DNA of 64,000 nt from Chloroflexota bacterium (GTDB lineage Bacteria; Chloroflexota; Dehalococcoidia; Lucifugimonadales; SAR202-VII-2), in NCBI GenBank assembly GCA_003228115.1, contig QEVV01000004.1, forward strand, positions 21,175 through 85,174. The letters run 5' to 3'. Position numbers and translations under genes: made by a program. Below the pieces are notes generated by a model that searched no databases, had not been told where the DNA came from, and worked only from the letters and a program-made list of their open reading frames with translations. Below are positions 50,540 to 59,321 of the stretch, in pieces (within the stretch, counting starts at the first letter, position 1; every line of letters begins with the position of its first letter).

Positions 50540-50997
50540 TGCCCCTTGTAGGAATCGTTATCGGCAGCACCTCTGATGAACCCGTTATGAAAGAAACGAC
50601 GACTACCCTGGACTCACTCGGTGTTTCCTGGGAGTTGAACATCCTGTCGGCACATCGCACACCCCACAAGGTCATGGAGTACGGGGCGGGCGCCAGAGAC
50701 CGCGGAGTGGAAGTCATCATCGCGGGGGCTGGCGGCGCCGCCGCTTTGCCGGGCGCTTTGGCCTCTTGGACCACCCTGCCCGTCATCGGCGTTCCTTTGG
50801 CGACAAGCGAACTCAAGGGCGTTGACTCGCTGTACGCCATTGCCCAGATGCCGCCCGGAATACCTGTGGCCTGTGTAGCGGTCGGCCCCTGGGGAGCCCG
50901 CAATGCAGCGTTCCTCGCCGCTCAGATCCTGGGCTTGAAGCACGATGACATCCGACAGGCTCATGACGCCTATCGCGAGAAGCTGAATAATGGTTGA
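50539..50997 (+). CDS. purE: N5-carboxyaminoimidazole ribonucleotide mutase
   Basis: 152 residues. GIVIGSTSDEPVM (substrate phosphate), SAHRTPHKV with the catalytic His, GAGGAAALPGALAS and GVPLATSELKGVDSL are the PurE class I blocks. It converts N5-CAIR to CAIR. Its ATG overlaps the rmuC stop. No purK is visible in the window, so the N5-CAIR synthetase must lie elsewhere or be absent. Confidence 0.95.
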   Translation: MPLVGIVIGSTSDEPVMKETTTTLDSLGVSWELNILSAHRTPHKVMEYGAGARDRGVEVIIAGAGGAAALPGALASWTTLPVIGVPLATSELKGVDSLYAIAQMPPGIPVACVAVGPWGARNAAFLAAQILGLKHDDIRQAHDAYREKLNNG

Positions 50998-51093
50998 GAA
51001 CGAACAACGTCGAATAAGTGCGGGGGAGCGACCTAGCGGGGCCTCCTTGCTTCAGCCAAGCCTCAACTCCATATTCTCTGTGGATAACCTTCG

Positions 51094-52386
51094 ATGATTG
51101 ATCGCTACATACGAGACGCTATGCGGGCCGTGTGGTCCGAGAAACAGAAGTACGACAACTGGCTTGCCGTTGAATTGGCCGTCTGCGAGGCCTGGACCGA
51201 CGAGGGCGTGGTCCCCGCAGAGGATATGGTGAAGCTGCGGGACGCCATGTACGACGTTGATCGCCTGAATGAGATCTTTGCACGAACCCATCACGACATG
51301 ACGGCGTTCACGCGGTCGATCACGGAAAGGCTGGGGCCGGAGGGTCGTTGGATCCACCTGGGCCTCACCTCCAGCGATGTCATCGACACTGCCCAAGCCA
51401 TTCAGCTTACGCAGGCCGCCACCGTCCTGATCGCCGATGTGGACGAGGTACTCGACGTCCTTGCTCAGCGAGCCTTGGAGCACAAAGCCACCTTGATGAT
51501 GGGCCGCACCCACGGCATCCACGCCGAGCCAATGACCTTCGGCCTAAAGTTGGCCCTTTGGTGGGATGAAATGCGCCGCAACCGGCGTCGATTGGAAGAC
51601 GCCCGGAGCATCATGTCGGTCGGCAAGATCTCGGGGGCCGTGGGGACACACGCCACTGTCTCGCCTGCGATTGAGGAGCAAGTGTGCTCCAAGCTGGGTC
51701 TGGAAGCGGCTCCTGTCAGCAACCAGGTCATTCAGCGGGACAGACACGCCCAGTTCGTCACCACCCTGGCTATCGTCGCCGCATCCCTGGAAAAGTTTGC
51801 CACTGAGATCCGTAGCCTCCAACGCACCGAGGTCTCAGAGGTCCAGGAGCCTTTTGAAGAGGGCCAGACCGGGTCGTCGGCCATGCCTCACAAACGGAAC
51901 CCAGAGCTGAGCGAACGTATTTGCGGGCTGGCTCGCCTTATTCGTGGCCACGCCGTCACTGCCTTGGAGAATGTTGCACTCTGGCACGAGCGGGACATCA
52001 GCCATTCCTCCGCTGAGCGCCTCATTCTCCCTGATTCTTGCTATGCTCTCGACTATATCTTGACCCTCTTCGCCCAGGTAATGCGGGGGCTGAAAGTGAT
52101 GCCTGACCGCATGATGGGCAACGTAGAGTTGACTCGCGGGATTGTGTTCTCCCAGCGGGTTCTGCTGGCGCTTGTGGAGAAGGGCATGAGCCGCGAAGAA
52201 GCTTACGACCTAACGCAGCACTATGGACATCAAGCCTGGGATGAAGGTCTAGACTTCCGCGACCTTCTCAAGACGGACGCCTCAGTAAGCGAACGCTTGA
52301 CCGCAACCGAACTCGCTTCCCTCTTCGACTACGGTTACTACACGAGGTATGTGGACGACGTTCTCCACCGCCTAGGCCTCTCGTGA
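51094..52386 (+). CDS. purB: Adenylosuccinate lyase
   Basis: 430 residues. The fumarase/aspartase superfamily signature [15 protein letters not shown] is intact, with [11 protein letters not shown] and the histidine region [16 protein letters not shown]. It acts twice in purine synthesis, releasing fumarate from SAICAR and from adenylosuccinate. It follows purE by 97 bases. Confidence 0.96.
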   Translation: MIDRYIRDAMRAVWSEKQKYDNWLAVELAVCEAWTDEGVVPAEDMVKLRDAMYDVDRLNEIFARTHHDMTAFTRSITERLGPEGRWIHLGLTSSDVIDTAQAIQLTQAATVLIADVDEVLDVLAQRALEHKATLMMGRTHGIHAEPMTFGLKLALWWDEMRRNRRRLEDARSIMSVGKISGAVGTHATVSPAIEEQVCSKLGLEAAPVSNQVIQRDRHAQFVTTLAIVAASLEKFATEIRSLQRTEVSEVQEPFEEGQTGSSAMPHKRNPELSERICGLARLIRGHAVTALENVALWHERDISHSSAERLILPDSCYALDYILTLFAQVMRGLKVMPDRMMGNVELTRGIVFSQRVLLALVEKGMSREEAYDLTQHYGHQAWDEGLDFRDLLKTDASVSERLTATELASLFDYGYYTRYVDDVLHRLGLS

Positions 52387-52485
52387 ACGGGGGGCGACAA
52401 GGGTTCACGACATTAGCTATAATGGGGCCGGTTGGCGACGCTAACCGAGTTCCCATGTGACGCTCACACCTTAGGGGGACACGCT

Positions 52486-53427
52486 GTGCCTACGACTATC
52501 ACTGGAGTCGACTACCTTCCCAACCTGCTGCATCGCGGCAAGGTACGGGACATCTACGCCTTCTCCGCAGAACACTTGCTGTTCATCACCACCGACCGCC
52601 TCTCGGCGTTCGATGTTGTTCTGCCCTCTGCGATTCCAGACAAGGGGCTGGTGCTGAACCGCATCTCTGCCTTTTGGTTCAACGAAACCGCTCATATCGT
52701 CCCGAACCACTTCGTCGCTCTGGGTGATGGCGACAACATACCCCCTGAATTCGAAGTACACCCGTTGCTGAACACCATGGATGCCCCGGCTCGCGGACGG
52801 TCGATGATCGTTAGAAAGGCCCAGCGCATCGATGTGGAATGTGTTGTCAGAGGCTATTTGACTGGCTCCGCCTACGCCGAATACTCGAAGAGCGGTACCG
52901 TCCACGGACAGGCTCTTCCTTCAGGACTGCGGGACGGCGACCAGCTCCCTGAGCCCCTCTTCACCCCTACCACCAAAGCCGATGAGGGCCATGACGAGCC
53001 TATGTCTATGGAAGAGGTCTCTGCTCTCGTAGGAGAGGACGTGGCAAACCGGCTGCGGGACGCGACCATCAAGCTATACGAGTACGCTCGCACATTCGCA
53101 CGGAAGCGCGGCATCATAATCGCCGATACCAAGCTGGAATTTGGCTGGATTGACGGCGAGTTGACCCTGATAGATGAGTTGTTCACGCCTGACTCAAGCC
53201 GCTTTTGGGACCTCGGTTCCTATCGGCCCGGGCAGTCGATGCCAAACTTCGATAAGCAATTCGTTCGCGACTGGCTGGTGCGCTCCGGTTGGTCCAAAGA
53301 GCCCCCTGCGCCGGCGCTTCCTGCAAGCATTATCAAGCAGACCCGCCAGCGCTATGTTGAGGCCTACCATCACCTGACGGGCCAGCGGCTTGAACCCTCT
53401 TTGATAAGGAAGTTGTTGTCACTGTGA
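52486..53427 (+). CDS. purC: SAICAR synthase
   Basis: 313 residues from GTG 52486, which has AGGGGG upstream; an ATG 18 codons earlier is not conserved. LLHRGKVRDIYAF, TTDRLSAFDVVLPSAIPDKG, VVRGYLTGSAYAEY and LIDELFTPDSSRFW mark the long SAICAR-synthase form. It adds aspartate to CAIR. A TATAAT at 52418-52423 upstream may be a -10 box, but no good -35 is seen. Its stop overlaps the next start (GTGA). Confidence 0.95.
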   Translation: MPTTITGVDYLPNLLHRGKVRDIYAFSAEHLLFITTDRLSAFDVVLPSAIPDKGLVLNRISAFWFNETAHIVPNHFVALGDGDNIPPEFEVHPLLNTMDAPARGRSMIVRKAQRIDVECVVRGYLTGSAYAEYSKSGTVHGQALPSGLRDGDQLPEPLFTPTTKADEGHDEPMSMEEVSALVGEDVANRLRDATIKLYEYARTFARKRGIIIADTKLEFGWIDGELTLIDELFTPDSSRFWDLGSYRPGQSMPNFDKQFVRDWLVRSGWSKEPPAPALPASIIKQTRQRYVEAYHHLTGQRLEPSLIRKLLSL

Positions 53428-54056
53428 GCAGCGAAAACAAGAAAGCCAAAGACCGAAGAGTTGAGCAACGAGAGGCCCGCAGGGCCCGTAGGGACAAAAA
53501 GCAGCGCTTCCGCAGGACCATACTTCTTGTAGTAGCCGGAGTTCTGGGCGGAGCCCTCATCATTGGCCTATTCCTTCCCAGCTTCACTGGCGGCCGCAAT
53601 CCAGGCGACGGCAGCTCAGGTGGGGACATTGGACAGTCCATCCCCATTTTGCCCTTCAGCCCGCATCTGTCCCCAGGCACTGTTAACAATGACTACAACA
53701 CGAATCCGCCCACTTCTGGAAGGCACGTTGGGCAGACGGCCCTCTATGGTATACACGCTTCGCCGGTGGTGAGGGAACAAGTAGTCCACAACATGGAACA
53801 TGGCTCCATGGTCATCTGGTACGACACCGAGGACGCAGAAGAGATCAAACAAATTGAAGATTTCGCCAAGGGGCTGTCCAGCTACCCCGACTGCGTGATC
53901 GTGACCCCGTGGAACATGGATAGCACCATAGCCCTGACTGCTTGGGGCAAGCTGTTGACCCTGGACACCTTCGATGCAGACCTGATGCAGCAGTTCACCA
54001 ACGCCTATAGGGGCAACGTGGGACCGGAAGCTGGTGTATGTCAGCAGGGCGGTTAG
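53424..54056 (+). CDS. DUF3105 domain membrane-anchored protein
   Basis: 210 residues from GTG 53424. A very basic N-terminus (RRVEQREARRARRDKKQRFRR) precedes one membrane segment (TILLVVAGVLGGALIIGLFL); the rest lies outside. DUF3105 motifs: YNTNPPTSGRHVG, VHNMEHGSMVIWY and DCVIVTPWNMD. Function unknown; the conserved His and Met residues suggest metal binding. It is translationally coupled to purC, probably by chance of operon layout. Confidence 0.85.
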   Translation: MSSENKKAKDRRVEQREARRARRDKKQRFRRTILLVVAGVLGGALIIGLFLPSFTGGRNPGDGSSGGDIGQSIPILPFSPHLSPGTVNNDYNTNPPTSGRHVGQTALYGIHASPVVREQVVHNMEHGSMVIWYDTEDAEEIKQIEDFAKGLSSYPDCVIVTPWNMDSTIALTAWGKLLTLDTFDADLMQQFTNAYRGNVGPEAGVCQQGG

Positions 54057-54069
54057 GCAGAGACCAACC

Positions 54070-54330
54070 GTGTTCCTCGCTCACATCAACGTCAGCCTCA
54101 AGCCCACGGTCAACGACCCCCAAGGCATTGCCATCCAGCAGGGGCTTCGTTCGCTGGGATTTCAGACCGTTGAGAAGGTTCGGGCTGGCAAGCGTTTGGA
54201 AGTCCACCTGCAAGAATCGGACAGAGCCAAGGCCGAGGCCCAGGTAGACGAAATGTGCCAACGCCTCTTGGCCAACACCGTTATAGAACGTTACGAATTC
54301 GAGTTGGAAGAGATCAACGCTACTGCATAG
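54070..54330 (+). CDS. purS: Phosphoribosylformylglycinamidine synthase subunit PurS
   Basis: 86 residues from GTG 54070. The small PurS fold is recognisable from HINVSLKPTVNDPQGIAIQQGL, then GKRLEVHLQESD and CQRLLANTVIERYEFEL. PurS bridges PurL and PurQ in the FGAM synthase of Gram-positive-type bacteria. purL and purQ do not follow; repeats and an FmdB gene do, so they lie elsewhere. Confidence 0.92.
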   Translation: MFLAHINVSLKPTVNDPQGIAIQQGLRSLGFQTVEKVRAGKRLEVHLQESDRAKAEAQVDEMCQRLLANTVIERYEFELEEINATA

Positions 54331-54377
54331 CCCATCCCCCTCTAAATGCCGTTCTCCAAGCGTTAGGAGGCTCTGTT

Positions 54378-54410
54378 CCCTCTCCCTGAGGGAGAGGGTT
54401 AGGGTGAGGG
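54378..54410 (+). repeat. CCCTCTCCC..GGGAGAGGG hairpin repeat, copy a
   Basis: Palindrome CCCTCTCCC-TGA-GGGAGAGGG followed by TTAGGGTGAGGG. A near-identical unit begins 77 bases downstream. Such units are widespread in bacterial intergenic DNA. It lies after purS and may serve as its transcript end. Confidence 0.75.
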
Positions 54411-54454
54411 CGAAGCCATTTGACCAATTATGCGTCGGCACATGCGCAGATATT

Positions 54455-54488
54455 CCCTCTCCCTGAGGGAGAGGGCTAGGGAGAGGGG
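54455..54488 (+). repeat. CCCTCTCCC..GGGAGAGGG hairpin repeat, copy b
   Basis: Same palindrome as at 54378, followed by CTAGGGAGAGGGG. A G-rich relative with C5/G5 arms is at 63750-63815. Confidence 0.75.
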
Positions 54489-54537
54489 AAAACACCACCC
54501 CAGCCCAACGACCCTCAGGCCACAGGCGGCGATCAAC

Positions 54538-54861
54538 ATGCCCATCTACGAGTACCGCTGCAACGACTGCTCTCGTAGGTCGTCGTTATTCATCCGCTCC
54601 ATCGGTACCGCTCTTGTGCCAGCCTGCACCCACTGCGGCAGCGGCGACCTAGCTCGACTCATGTCCACCTTCTCTCGCAGCCGCTCCGCTCAAGATGTCC
54701 ACAACAGCGGAAGCTCTTCGGCACCCTACGATGATCCCCGCAACATCGGCCGCAACGTGGAAAGTCACTTCGAAAAGCAGGGAATGGAACTCCCCGGCGA
54801 ACTGCGAGAGCGCATCGATGCGGCCCGCGACGGAGAGTCTCCCAAGAGCCTGCAGGACTGA
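54538..54861 (+). CDS. FmdB-family zinc ribbon protein
   Basis: 107 residues from ATG 54538. MPIYEYRCNDCSRRSS and PACTHCGSGDLARLMSTFS supply the two CxxC pairs of the FmdB ribbon, followed by a Ser/Arg-rich stretch and a helical tail. Role unknown. Longer in-frame starts run into the hairpin repeats and are rejected. Confidence 0.85.
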   Translation: MPIYEYRCNDCSRRSSLFIRSIGTALVPACTHCGSGDLARLMSTFSRSRSAQDVHNSGSSSAPYDDPRNIGRNVESHFEKQGMELPGELRERIDAARDGESPKSLQD

Positions 54862-54986
54862 CCCTCCAAGGAAACCATTTTGTGGTAGGCGGCGCATCGA
54901 TGCTCCTGAGACAGCGGCGTTAGTGCTAATCTCACCATGAACAAAAGCCTACGACCGCTGTAGCCAAACACGTTCAGCGCAATGGC

Positions 54987-55084
54987 ATGGGGTACAGGGG
55001 CAAAGCCCCGCCGGGGGTTCGGGGGCGTCCCCCGATTCCAAAAACATTCGTGGGTGGAGTGGGTGGGACAACGGCGTCAGTGTT
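54987..55084 (+). repeat. Dispersed G-rich repeat, copy 10
   Basis: Hairpin I GGGGC-AAA-GCCCC, hairpin II TTCGGGGG-CG-TCCCCCGATT, then AAAAACATTCGTGGGTGG and GTGGGTGGGAC. A lone repeat tail (GACAGCGGCGTTAGTGC) at about 54907 precedes it. The unit from that tail to here, with its TAATCTCACCAT flank, recurs with copy 11 about 159 bases on. Confidence 0.9.
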
Positions 55085-55145
55085 AATCTCACCATCAACA
55101 AGAGCCAACGACCGCTGTAGTTAAGCAGCGCCCAGCGCAATGCCA

Positions 55146-55252
55146 TGGGGTGCAGGGCTCTGCCCCTGCAGGGGGTCACAGGGGGGTTACCCCCTGTCCA
55201 GAAACGTTCGTGGGCAGGTTGGGTGGGACAACAACGTCGCTGTCAGCCAATC
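55146..55252 (+). repeat. Dispersed G-rich repeat, copy 11
   Basis: Hairpin I is changed to GGGC-TCT-GCCC, hairpin II ACAGGGGG-GTT-ACCCCCTGT, G-block TGGGCAGGTTGGGTGGG (second run GG), tail GTCAGCCAATCG. Second half of a tandem duplication with copy 10; the rest of the 453-base gap holds no gene I can support. It ends 62 bases before the thiE start. Confidence 0.9.
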
Positions 55253-55314
55253 GCCCGCCCACCCCATATTTTTTAAAATCAAAGAAGCGCTTCCCACAAC
55301 TGGGTACAGAGGAT

Positions 55315-56292
55315 ATGGTCCAACAACCTTTCAACCACCATCGCGATTATCTCCTCCACGAACTCACTGCCCTGGCCGACATCGCTGGCCGCCACTTTCA
55401 CCGGGACGGCCTGACGGCCCGTCTGCATGACCTTGCTCAAGCCCTCTTAGTATCCAATCCGGAACCCAGGCCCCCGCTATCGAACCGGACTCATGTAGAC
55501 ACGACCTTCTCATTAGACCTAGTTTCAGGAATAGTCCTGACAGCTCAGTCGGTGATCCGGGGTTACCCGCAGATGACTGAAGAAGACTGGGCGGACAAAG
55601 CCACCATCGCGCTTGCTGAGCTTTCCGCCTTGCTGAGAAAAGAGCACGCCGCACGCCTGAGAGGACTCTATGTCATCGCTGATCCAGAAATTGCCGGATC
55701 AAGCGACCTGGCTGGACTCATTGCCGCTGCCCTGCAAGGGGGCGCAAAGGCTGTCCAATTGAGAGACAAGCATTCTGACAAGGGTGACCAGCTTCCCCTG
55801 GCGAAAACACTGGCCCAGATGTGCCGCCACCACGATGCCCTCCTCTTCATAAACGACCACGCCGACCTGGCGGTAGCCGCCAACGCCGATGGCATTCATG
55901 TGGGCCAGCACGACCTGCCTGTAGAAGAGGCCCGCAAGAGTCTATTGCCGCACCAGCTCGTGGGTACCTCTAACGCCCTCGTTGACGAGGCGCACGCTTC
56001 CATCGGCATCGGTGCTGACTACCTAGCAGTAGGCGCAATGTTTCCCACGAAAACCAAGCTGAATACCCGTCCTGCCGGTGTGGAAACGCTGCGCATGGTC
56101 AGGCATATCACGGACCTGCCCATCGTGGCCATTGGCGGCATCAACGCAACGAACGTCGCTGAGGTCGTTCAGGCCGGAGCCGACGCAATCTGCGTAACGT
56201 CCGCCATCCTCGCAGCTGAAGACCCAGAAGCCGCTTCCGCCGAGTTGGTAGAGATTATTGAAAAGGGCCTAGCTACTCGACGAGAAGCCTAG
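55315..56292 (+). CDS. thiE: Thiamine-phosphate synthase with N-terminal extension
   Basis: 325 residues from ATG 55315. The last 210 or so are ThiE: GLYVIADPE, QGGAKAVQLRDKHSDKG (phosphate contacts), LFINDHADLAVAANADGIHVGQ, GADYLAVGAMFPTKTK and VAIGGINATNV. It joins HMP-diphosphate and thiazole phosphate. The first 110 residues are a helical domain also seen on some long ThiE proteins, function unknown. It begins just after repeat copy 11 and has no TPP riboswitch. The symporter at 37.3 kb may feed it precursor. Confidence 0.92.
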   Translation: MVQQPFNHHRDYLLHELTALADIAGRHFHRDGLTARLHDLAQALLVSNPEPRPPLSNRTHVDTTFSLDLVSGIVLTAQSVIRGYPQMTEEDWADKATIALAELSALLRKEHAARLRGLYVIADPEIAGSSDLAGLIAAALQGGAKAVQLRDKHSDKGDQLPLAKTLAQMCRHHDALLFINDHADLAVAANADGIHVGQHDLPVEEARKSLLPHQLVGTSNALVDEAHASIGIGADYLAVGAMFPTKTKLNTRPAGVETLRMVRHITDLPIVAIGGINATNVAEVVQAGADAICVTSAILAAEDPEAASAELVEIIEKGLATRREA

Positions 56293-56305
56293 CCAAGGAG
56301 AATTC

Positions 56306-56947
56306 GTGGCCACCTCCAGCAAGAACCAGCGTCACCCTGAAATAGCCCGCATAGGCCGATCCGCTCACAAGGCATTCGGGCAAAGAGACAAGTTTCGCGA
56401 AGGCGCCTACTACAGCTCCCGAGAGACCATCCGGTTCTCCGCCACTGCTATCCGTGCCGTCCACCGTCATGAAATGGCCGAAGGGCGCAAGCTGGTCGCT
56501 CAGGCTGGCGAAGCCGTGCACAATCAGCGCGAGCTGCTCAAGAAACAGCCCGGCCTCTACAACGCCGGGTTCGTGCAGGACGCTCAGAAGGAATTCGCCG
56601 AGGCCAGTTGCCTCGTGGCGATCATCGCTGGAGAACCAGTACCAACGCCGGAGCAACTCAAGGTTGAGTACGCCCCGTTCCTCAACGGCATCGGCGAGAC
56701 GGTAGGCGAGCTCCGAAGGTACGTCCTCGACTCGCTCCGCCGGGATGACTTCTCTCGCTGCGAAGAGTTGATGGAGGCCATGGACGAGGTCTATAACATG
56801 CTGGTTACAATCGACTATCCCGACGCCATAACCGGCGGCCTGCGGCGCACCACCGACATGGTGCGGGGCGTCCTTGAACGGACCCGCGGCGACCTGACCC
56901 TGACGCTCCGCCAAAGGGCATTGGAACAAAGGCTAGCCAACCTTTAG
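56306..56947 (+). CDS. Translin-family protein
   Basis: 213 residues from GTG 56306 with GGAG upstream, 13 bases after thiE. All-helical; SRETIRFSATAIRAVHR, GIGETVGELRRYVLDSLRRDD, CEELMEAMDEVYNMLVTIDYPDAITGGLRRTTD and LERTRGDLTLTLRQ follow the translin/TRAX pattern. Eukaryotic translin binds RNA and single-stranded DNA and, with TRAX, forms the C3PO RNase; archaeal relatives have RNase activity. The bacterial role is unknown. Coupling to thiE is positional only. Confidence 0.85.
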   Translation: MATSSKNQRHPEIARIGRSAHKAFGQRDKFREGAYYSSRETIRFSATAIRAVHRHEMAEGRKLVAQAGEAVHNQRELLKKQPGLYNAGFVQDAQKEFAEASCLVAIIAGEPVPTPEQLKVEYAPFLNGIGETVGELRRYVLDSLRRDDFSRCEELMEAMDEVYNMLVTIDYPDAITGGLRRTTDMVRGVLERTRGDLTLTLRQRALEQRLANL

Positions 56948-57340
56948 CCCTGGCCCAAGTACAAACGGAACCGTAGGGCGGGTCGGTGGCCCGCCCAAAG
57001 CATTCGCCTTTGCCAAGCCGCCTTCCGCCAACGAAGTTCTCAGATAATTTGTCATGCTGAGGAGTCGGTTGAACCCTTGCTACCAACAACTTTCCGCCGA
57101 CGAAGCATCTGGGGGTGGAGGGCACCCGCTACCCGCCAGGTCACTTCCGGCTAGTTCTCTCGGAAAGTTCACCGGTGAGCACACCAAGCCCGCAAAGAGC
57201 ATCTACTCTCATCCTTCCCCTCCGCACTCTCTGCGCCCTCCCCGGTGAGTTCCCTTCTAGCCCTCTCGCCTTGAACCGCTCTGGAGGCGGTGCTACACTA
57301 CCGCCTGTTCGTGCCCCAGACACCCGGTTAAGGAGCCCTC
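56948..57340. other. Intergenic region with one hairpin, no gene seen
   Basis: Apart from the hairpin at 56976-56996 this 393-base gap holds no supported gene. A direct TTCCGCC.ACGAAG motif occurs near 57025 and 57091, and ATGCTGAGGAGT at about 57053 resembles a widespread intergenic boilerplate sequence. Confidence 0.5.
56976..56996. repeat. GGGCGGG..CCCGCCC hairpin
   Basis: Perfect 7-bp inverted repeat with loop TCGGTGG, 28 bases past the translin stop. Third member of the family at 80-110 and 8980-9000. Probable transcript-end structure. Confidence 0.6.
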
Positions 57341-58336
57341 GTGGATTTCGGCGTTTACCTTCGTTCCTTTCTTACTGACCGCACCCGTCCCCTCTATGAA
57401 CAGATCGACGACCTCATAGAAATCTGTCACGTCATAAGGGACGGCGGCTACGCCTCCGTAGCCATGCCCCAACATTGGTTCTCCCACCCCACCATCTGGC
57501 CCCACCCGTACGCCATCCTTGCCCGGCTCGCCCCTGAGACCGGTGACATGCGCATGATGACGGGAATTTTGCTTCTTCCGCTTCACAACCCCGTAGACAT
57601 CGCAGAAGTGTCAGCCACCCTCGACCATGTCACCAAGGGACGCTTCACCCTTGGCCTCGGCCTTGGCTATCGAGAGGCGGAACTGGATGCGGCAGGCATC
57701 ACCCGAAAGGACAGAGTGCCCCGCATGACCGAAGGCATCGAACTGATGAAGAAGTTGTGGTCCGGTGAGGAAGTGGATCACGAAGGCCGATACTGGAAAG
57801 TGAAGGGTCAGATGGGCTTCACGCCCGTCCAAAAGCCCCACCCACCCATTTGGATCGCCTGCCAAAGCGAGGGTGCCGTCCGCAGGGCGGCACGCATCGC
57901 TGACGCCTGTTTCCTGGCCCCTCAAATCGGCTTCGAAGACCTCAAGCCTCTGATCGCCGCCTACCACGATGAGCGAGCCCAGCAGGGTCTGCCCAGGGGC
58001 ACGGTGGCCCTGACCAGAGGCGTGAGCTTCGCCGATAGTCGCGAGCAAGCCATCGCTCAGGCCAAAGAGGCGGCGGAGTCTTCCTACCGAACCTACAGCA
58101 CCTGGAACATGCAAGAAGACACCATGGTGCAAATCCACATCTCATCGGACTCCGACATAGCGGAGTGGGCCGTAGTCGGCACCCTGGACGAATGCCGTGA
58201 GCGCTTCCAGCAGGTCCAGGATGAGCTTGGCGTGGACATGGTAAGCATGACCCTGCTCAACCTCCCGAAGGGCCAACAGGAACGCACGGACTACCTGCAG
58301 GCCTTCTCAGAAAACATCGTCCAAAAGATGAACTAG
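57341..58336 (+). CDS. LLM-class flavin-dependent oxidoreductase
   Basis: 331 residues from GTG 57341, with AAGGAG upstream. The luciferase-like barrel shows MTGILLLPLHNPVDIAE, TLDHVTKGRFTLGLGLGYREAELDAAGI and PPIWIACQSEGAVRRAARIADACF. These enzymes use FMN or F420; cofactor and substrate cannot be told apart by eye. It precedes the molybdenum hydroxylase genes by 109 bases and may belong with them. SAR202-type genomes carry many such paralogues. Confidence 0.88.
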   Translation: MDFGVYLRSFLTDRTRPLYEQIDDLIEICHVIRDGGYASVAMPQHWFSHPTIWPHPYAILARLAPETGDMRMMTGILLLPLHNPVDIAEVSATLDHVTKGRFTLGLGLGYREAELDAAGITRKDRVPRMTEGIELMKKLWSGEEVDHEGRYWKVKGQMGFTPVQKPHPPIWIACQSEGAVRRAARIADACFLAPQIGFEDLKPLIAAYHDERAQQGLPRGTVALTRGVSFADSREQAIAQAKEAAESSYRTYSTWNMQEDTMVQIHISSDSDIAEWAVVGTLDECRERFQQVQDELGVDMVSMTLLNLPKGQQERTDYLQAFSENIVQKMN

Positions 58337-58445
58337 GCAGGGACCACTGCCGCTTGAAGAAGCGACCATTTCTGTCGTCTTGGAGCGCAGCGAAAGACCT
58401 TGTTCGGCCGCGATTACTCCTCAATGGGAGATCGGACACTAAGAA

Positions 58446-59321
58446 ATGCGCCGCTTCGAATACATCAAACCCACCTCCGTCCAGGAAGCCGTCAAATTCC
58501 TAGCGGACCACCCCGACGAGGCCATGGTCATGGCTGGCGGCACCGCCCTCGTGGTCATGATCGACCAAGGCGTCCTGCGTCCCGACTACGTTGTCGACCT
58601 AGGCGGCCTCAGCGACCTCCAGGGCCAAGACTCATCCAATGAAACCCTGCACCTTGGCGCACTAACAACAGTTCGCACTTTAGAGCGAGACCCGCAGATC
58701 AAGGAGCGCTTCGGTGTACTGGCGGAGGCGGCATCTCAAGTGGCCAGCGTTCGTATACGGAACGTGGCTACCATAGGCGGCACGGTCAGCTACGGAGAAC
58801 CCCAAACCGACATCCCAGCAGCCCTCATCGCCCTGAACGCCACCGCCACTGTTGTGGGTACCGAGGGCAGCAGAGACGTTGCAGTCGAAGACTTCTTCCT
58901 CGGCCCCTATGAGACTGTCCTAGAGCCCGGTGAGATCGTCACCAGGGTCGGTGTTCCCGCTCCCTCTCCCCGCACTGGCGGCTGCCACATGAAATTCACC
59001 ATAGGCTCACCGGAGAACAAGCCGGTAGCCAACGCATCCGTTGTCCTCCGCTTGGATTCCTCAGGCCGCTGCGAAGAGGCGCGCATCGTGATGGGCGCGG
59101 TAGGCCCCATTCCGCTGCTGGCAACCAAGGCAGCCGCCATTCTTAAGGGCGAGGTCCTGAACGAAACAGCTTTCGCCGCAGCCGCAGCCAAGGCCGCTGA
59201 GGAGTCTGACCCCGTGGATGACCTGCGGGGTCCGGCATGGTACAAGCGCCGCATAATCCGAGTTCTCGTAGAGCGAGGTCTCACATGGGCCCTGAGCAGA
59301 GCGGCAGCACAAAGCCAGTAG
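58446..59321 (+). CDS. Molybdenum hydroxylase FAD-binding subunit (CoxM/XdhB type)
   Basis: 291 residues. The FAD-binding loop appears as AMVMAGGTALVVMID, with IGGTVSYGEPQTDIPAALIAL as the second contact and the C-terminal CO_deh_flav_C domain after FTIGSPENKPVANASVVLRL. The subunit passes electrons from the Fe-S subunit to an acceptor. It overlaps the Mo subunit start by 37 bases. Confidence 0.9.
   Translation: MRRFEYIKPTSVQEAVKFLADHPDEAMVMAGGTALVVMIDQGVLRPDYVVDLGGLSDLQGQDSSNETLHLGALTTVRTLERDPQIKERFGVLAEAASQVASVRIRNVATIGGTVSYGEPQTDIPAALIALNATATVVGTEGSRDVAVEDFFLGPYETVLEPGEIVTRVGVPAPSPRTGGCHMKFTIGSPENKPVANASVVLRLDSSGRCEEARIVMGAVGPIPLLATKAAAILKGEVLNETAFAAAAAKAAEESDPVDDLRGPAWYKRRIIRVLVERGLTWALSRAAAQSQ

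Noticed and set aside
55150..55314. A longer ThiE start inside repeat copy 11
   Set aside because: The added 55 residues are only the translated repeat, and the ATG at 55315 begins the plausible protein.
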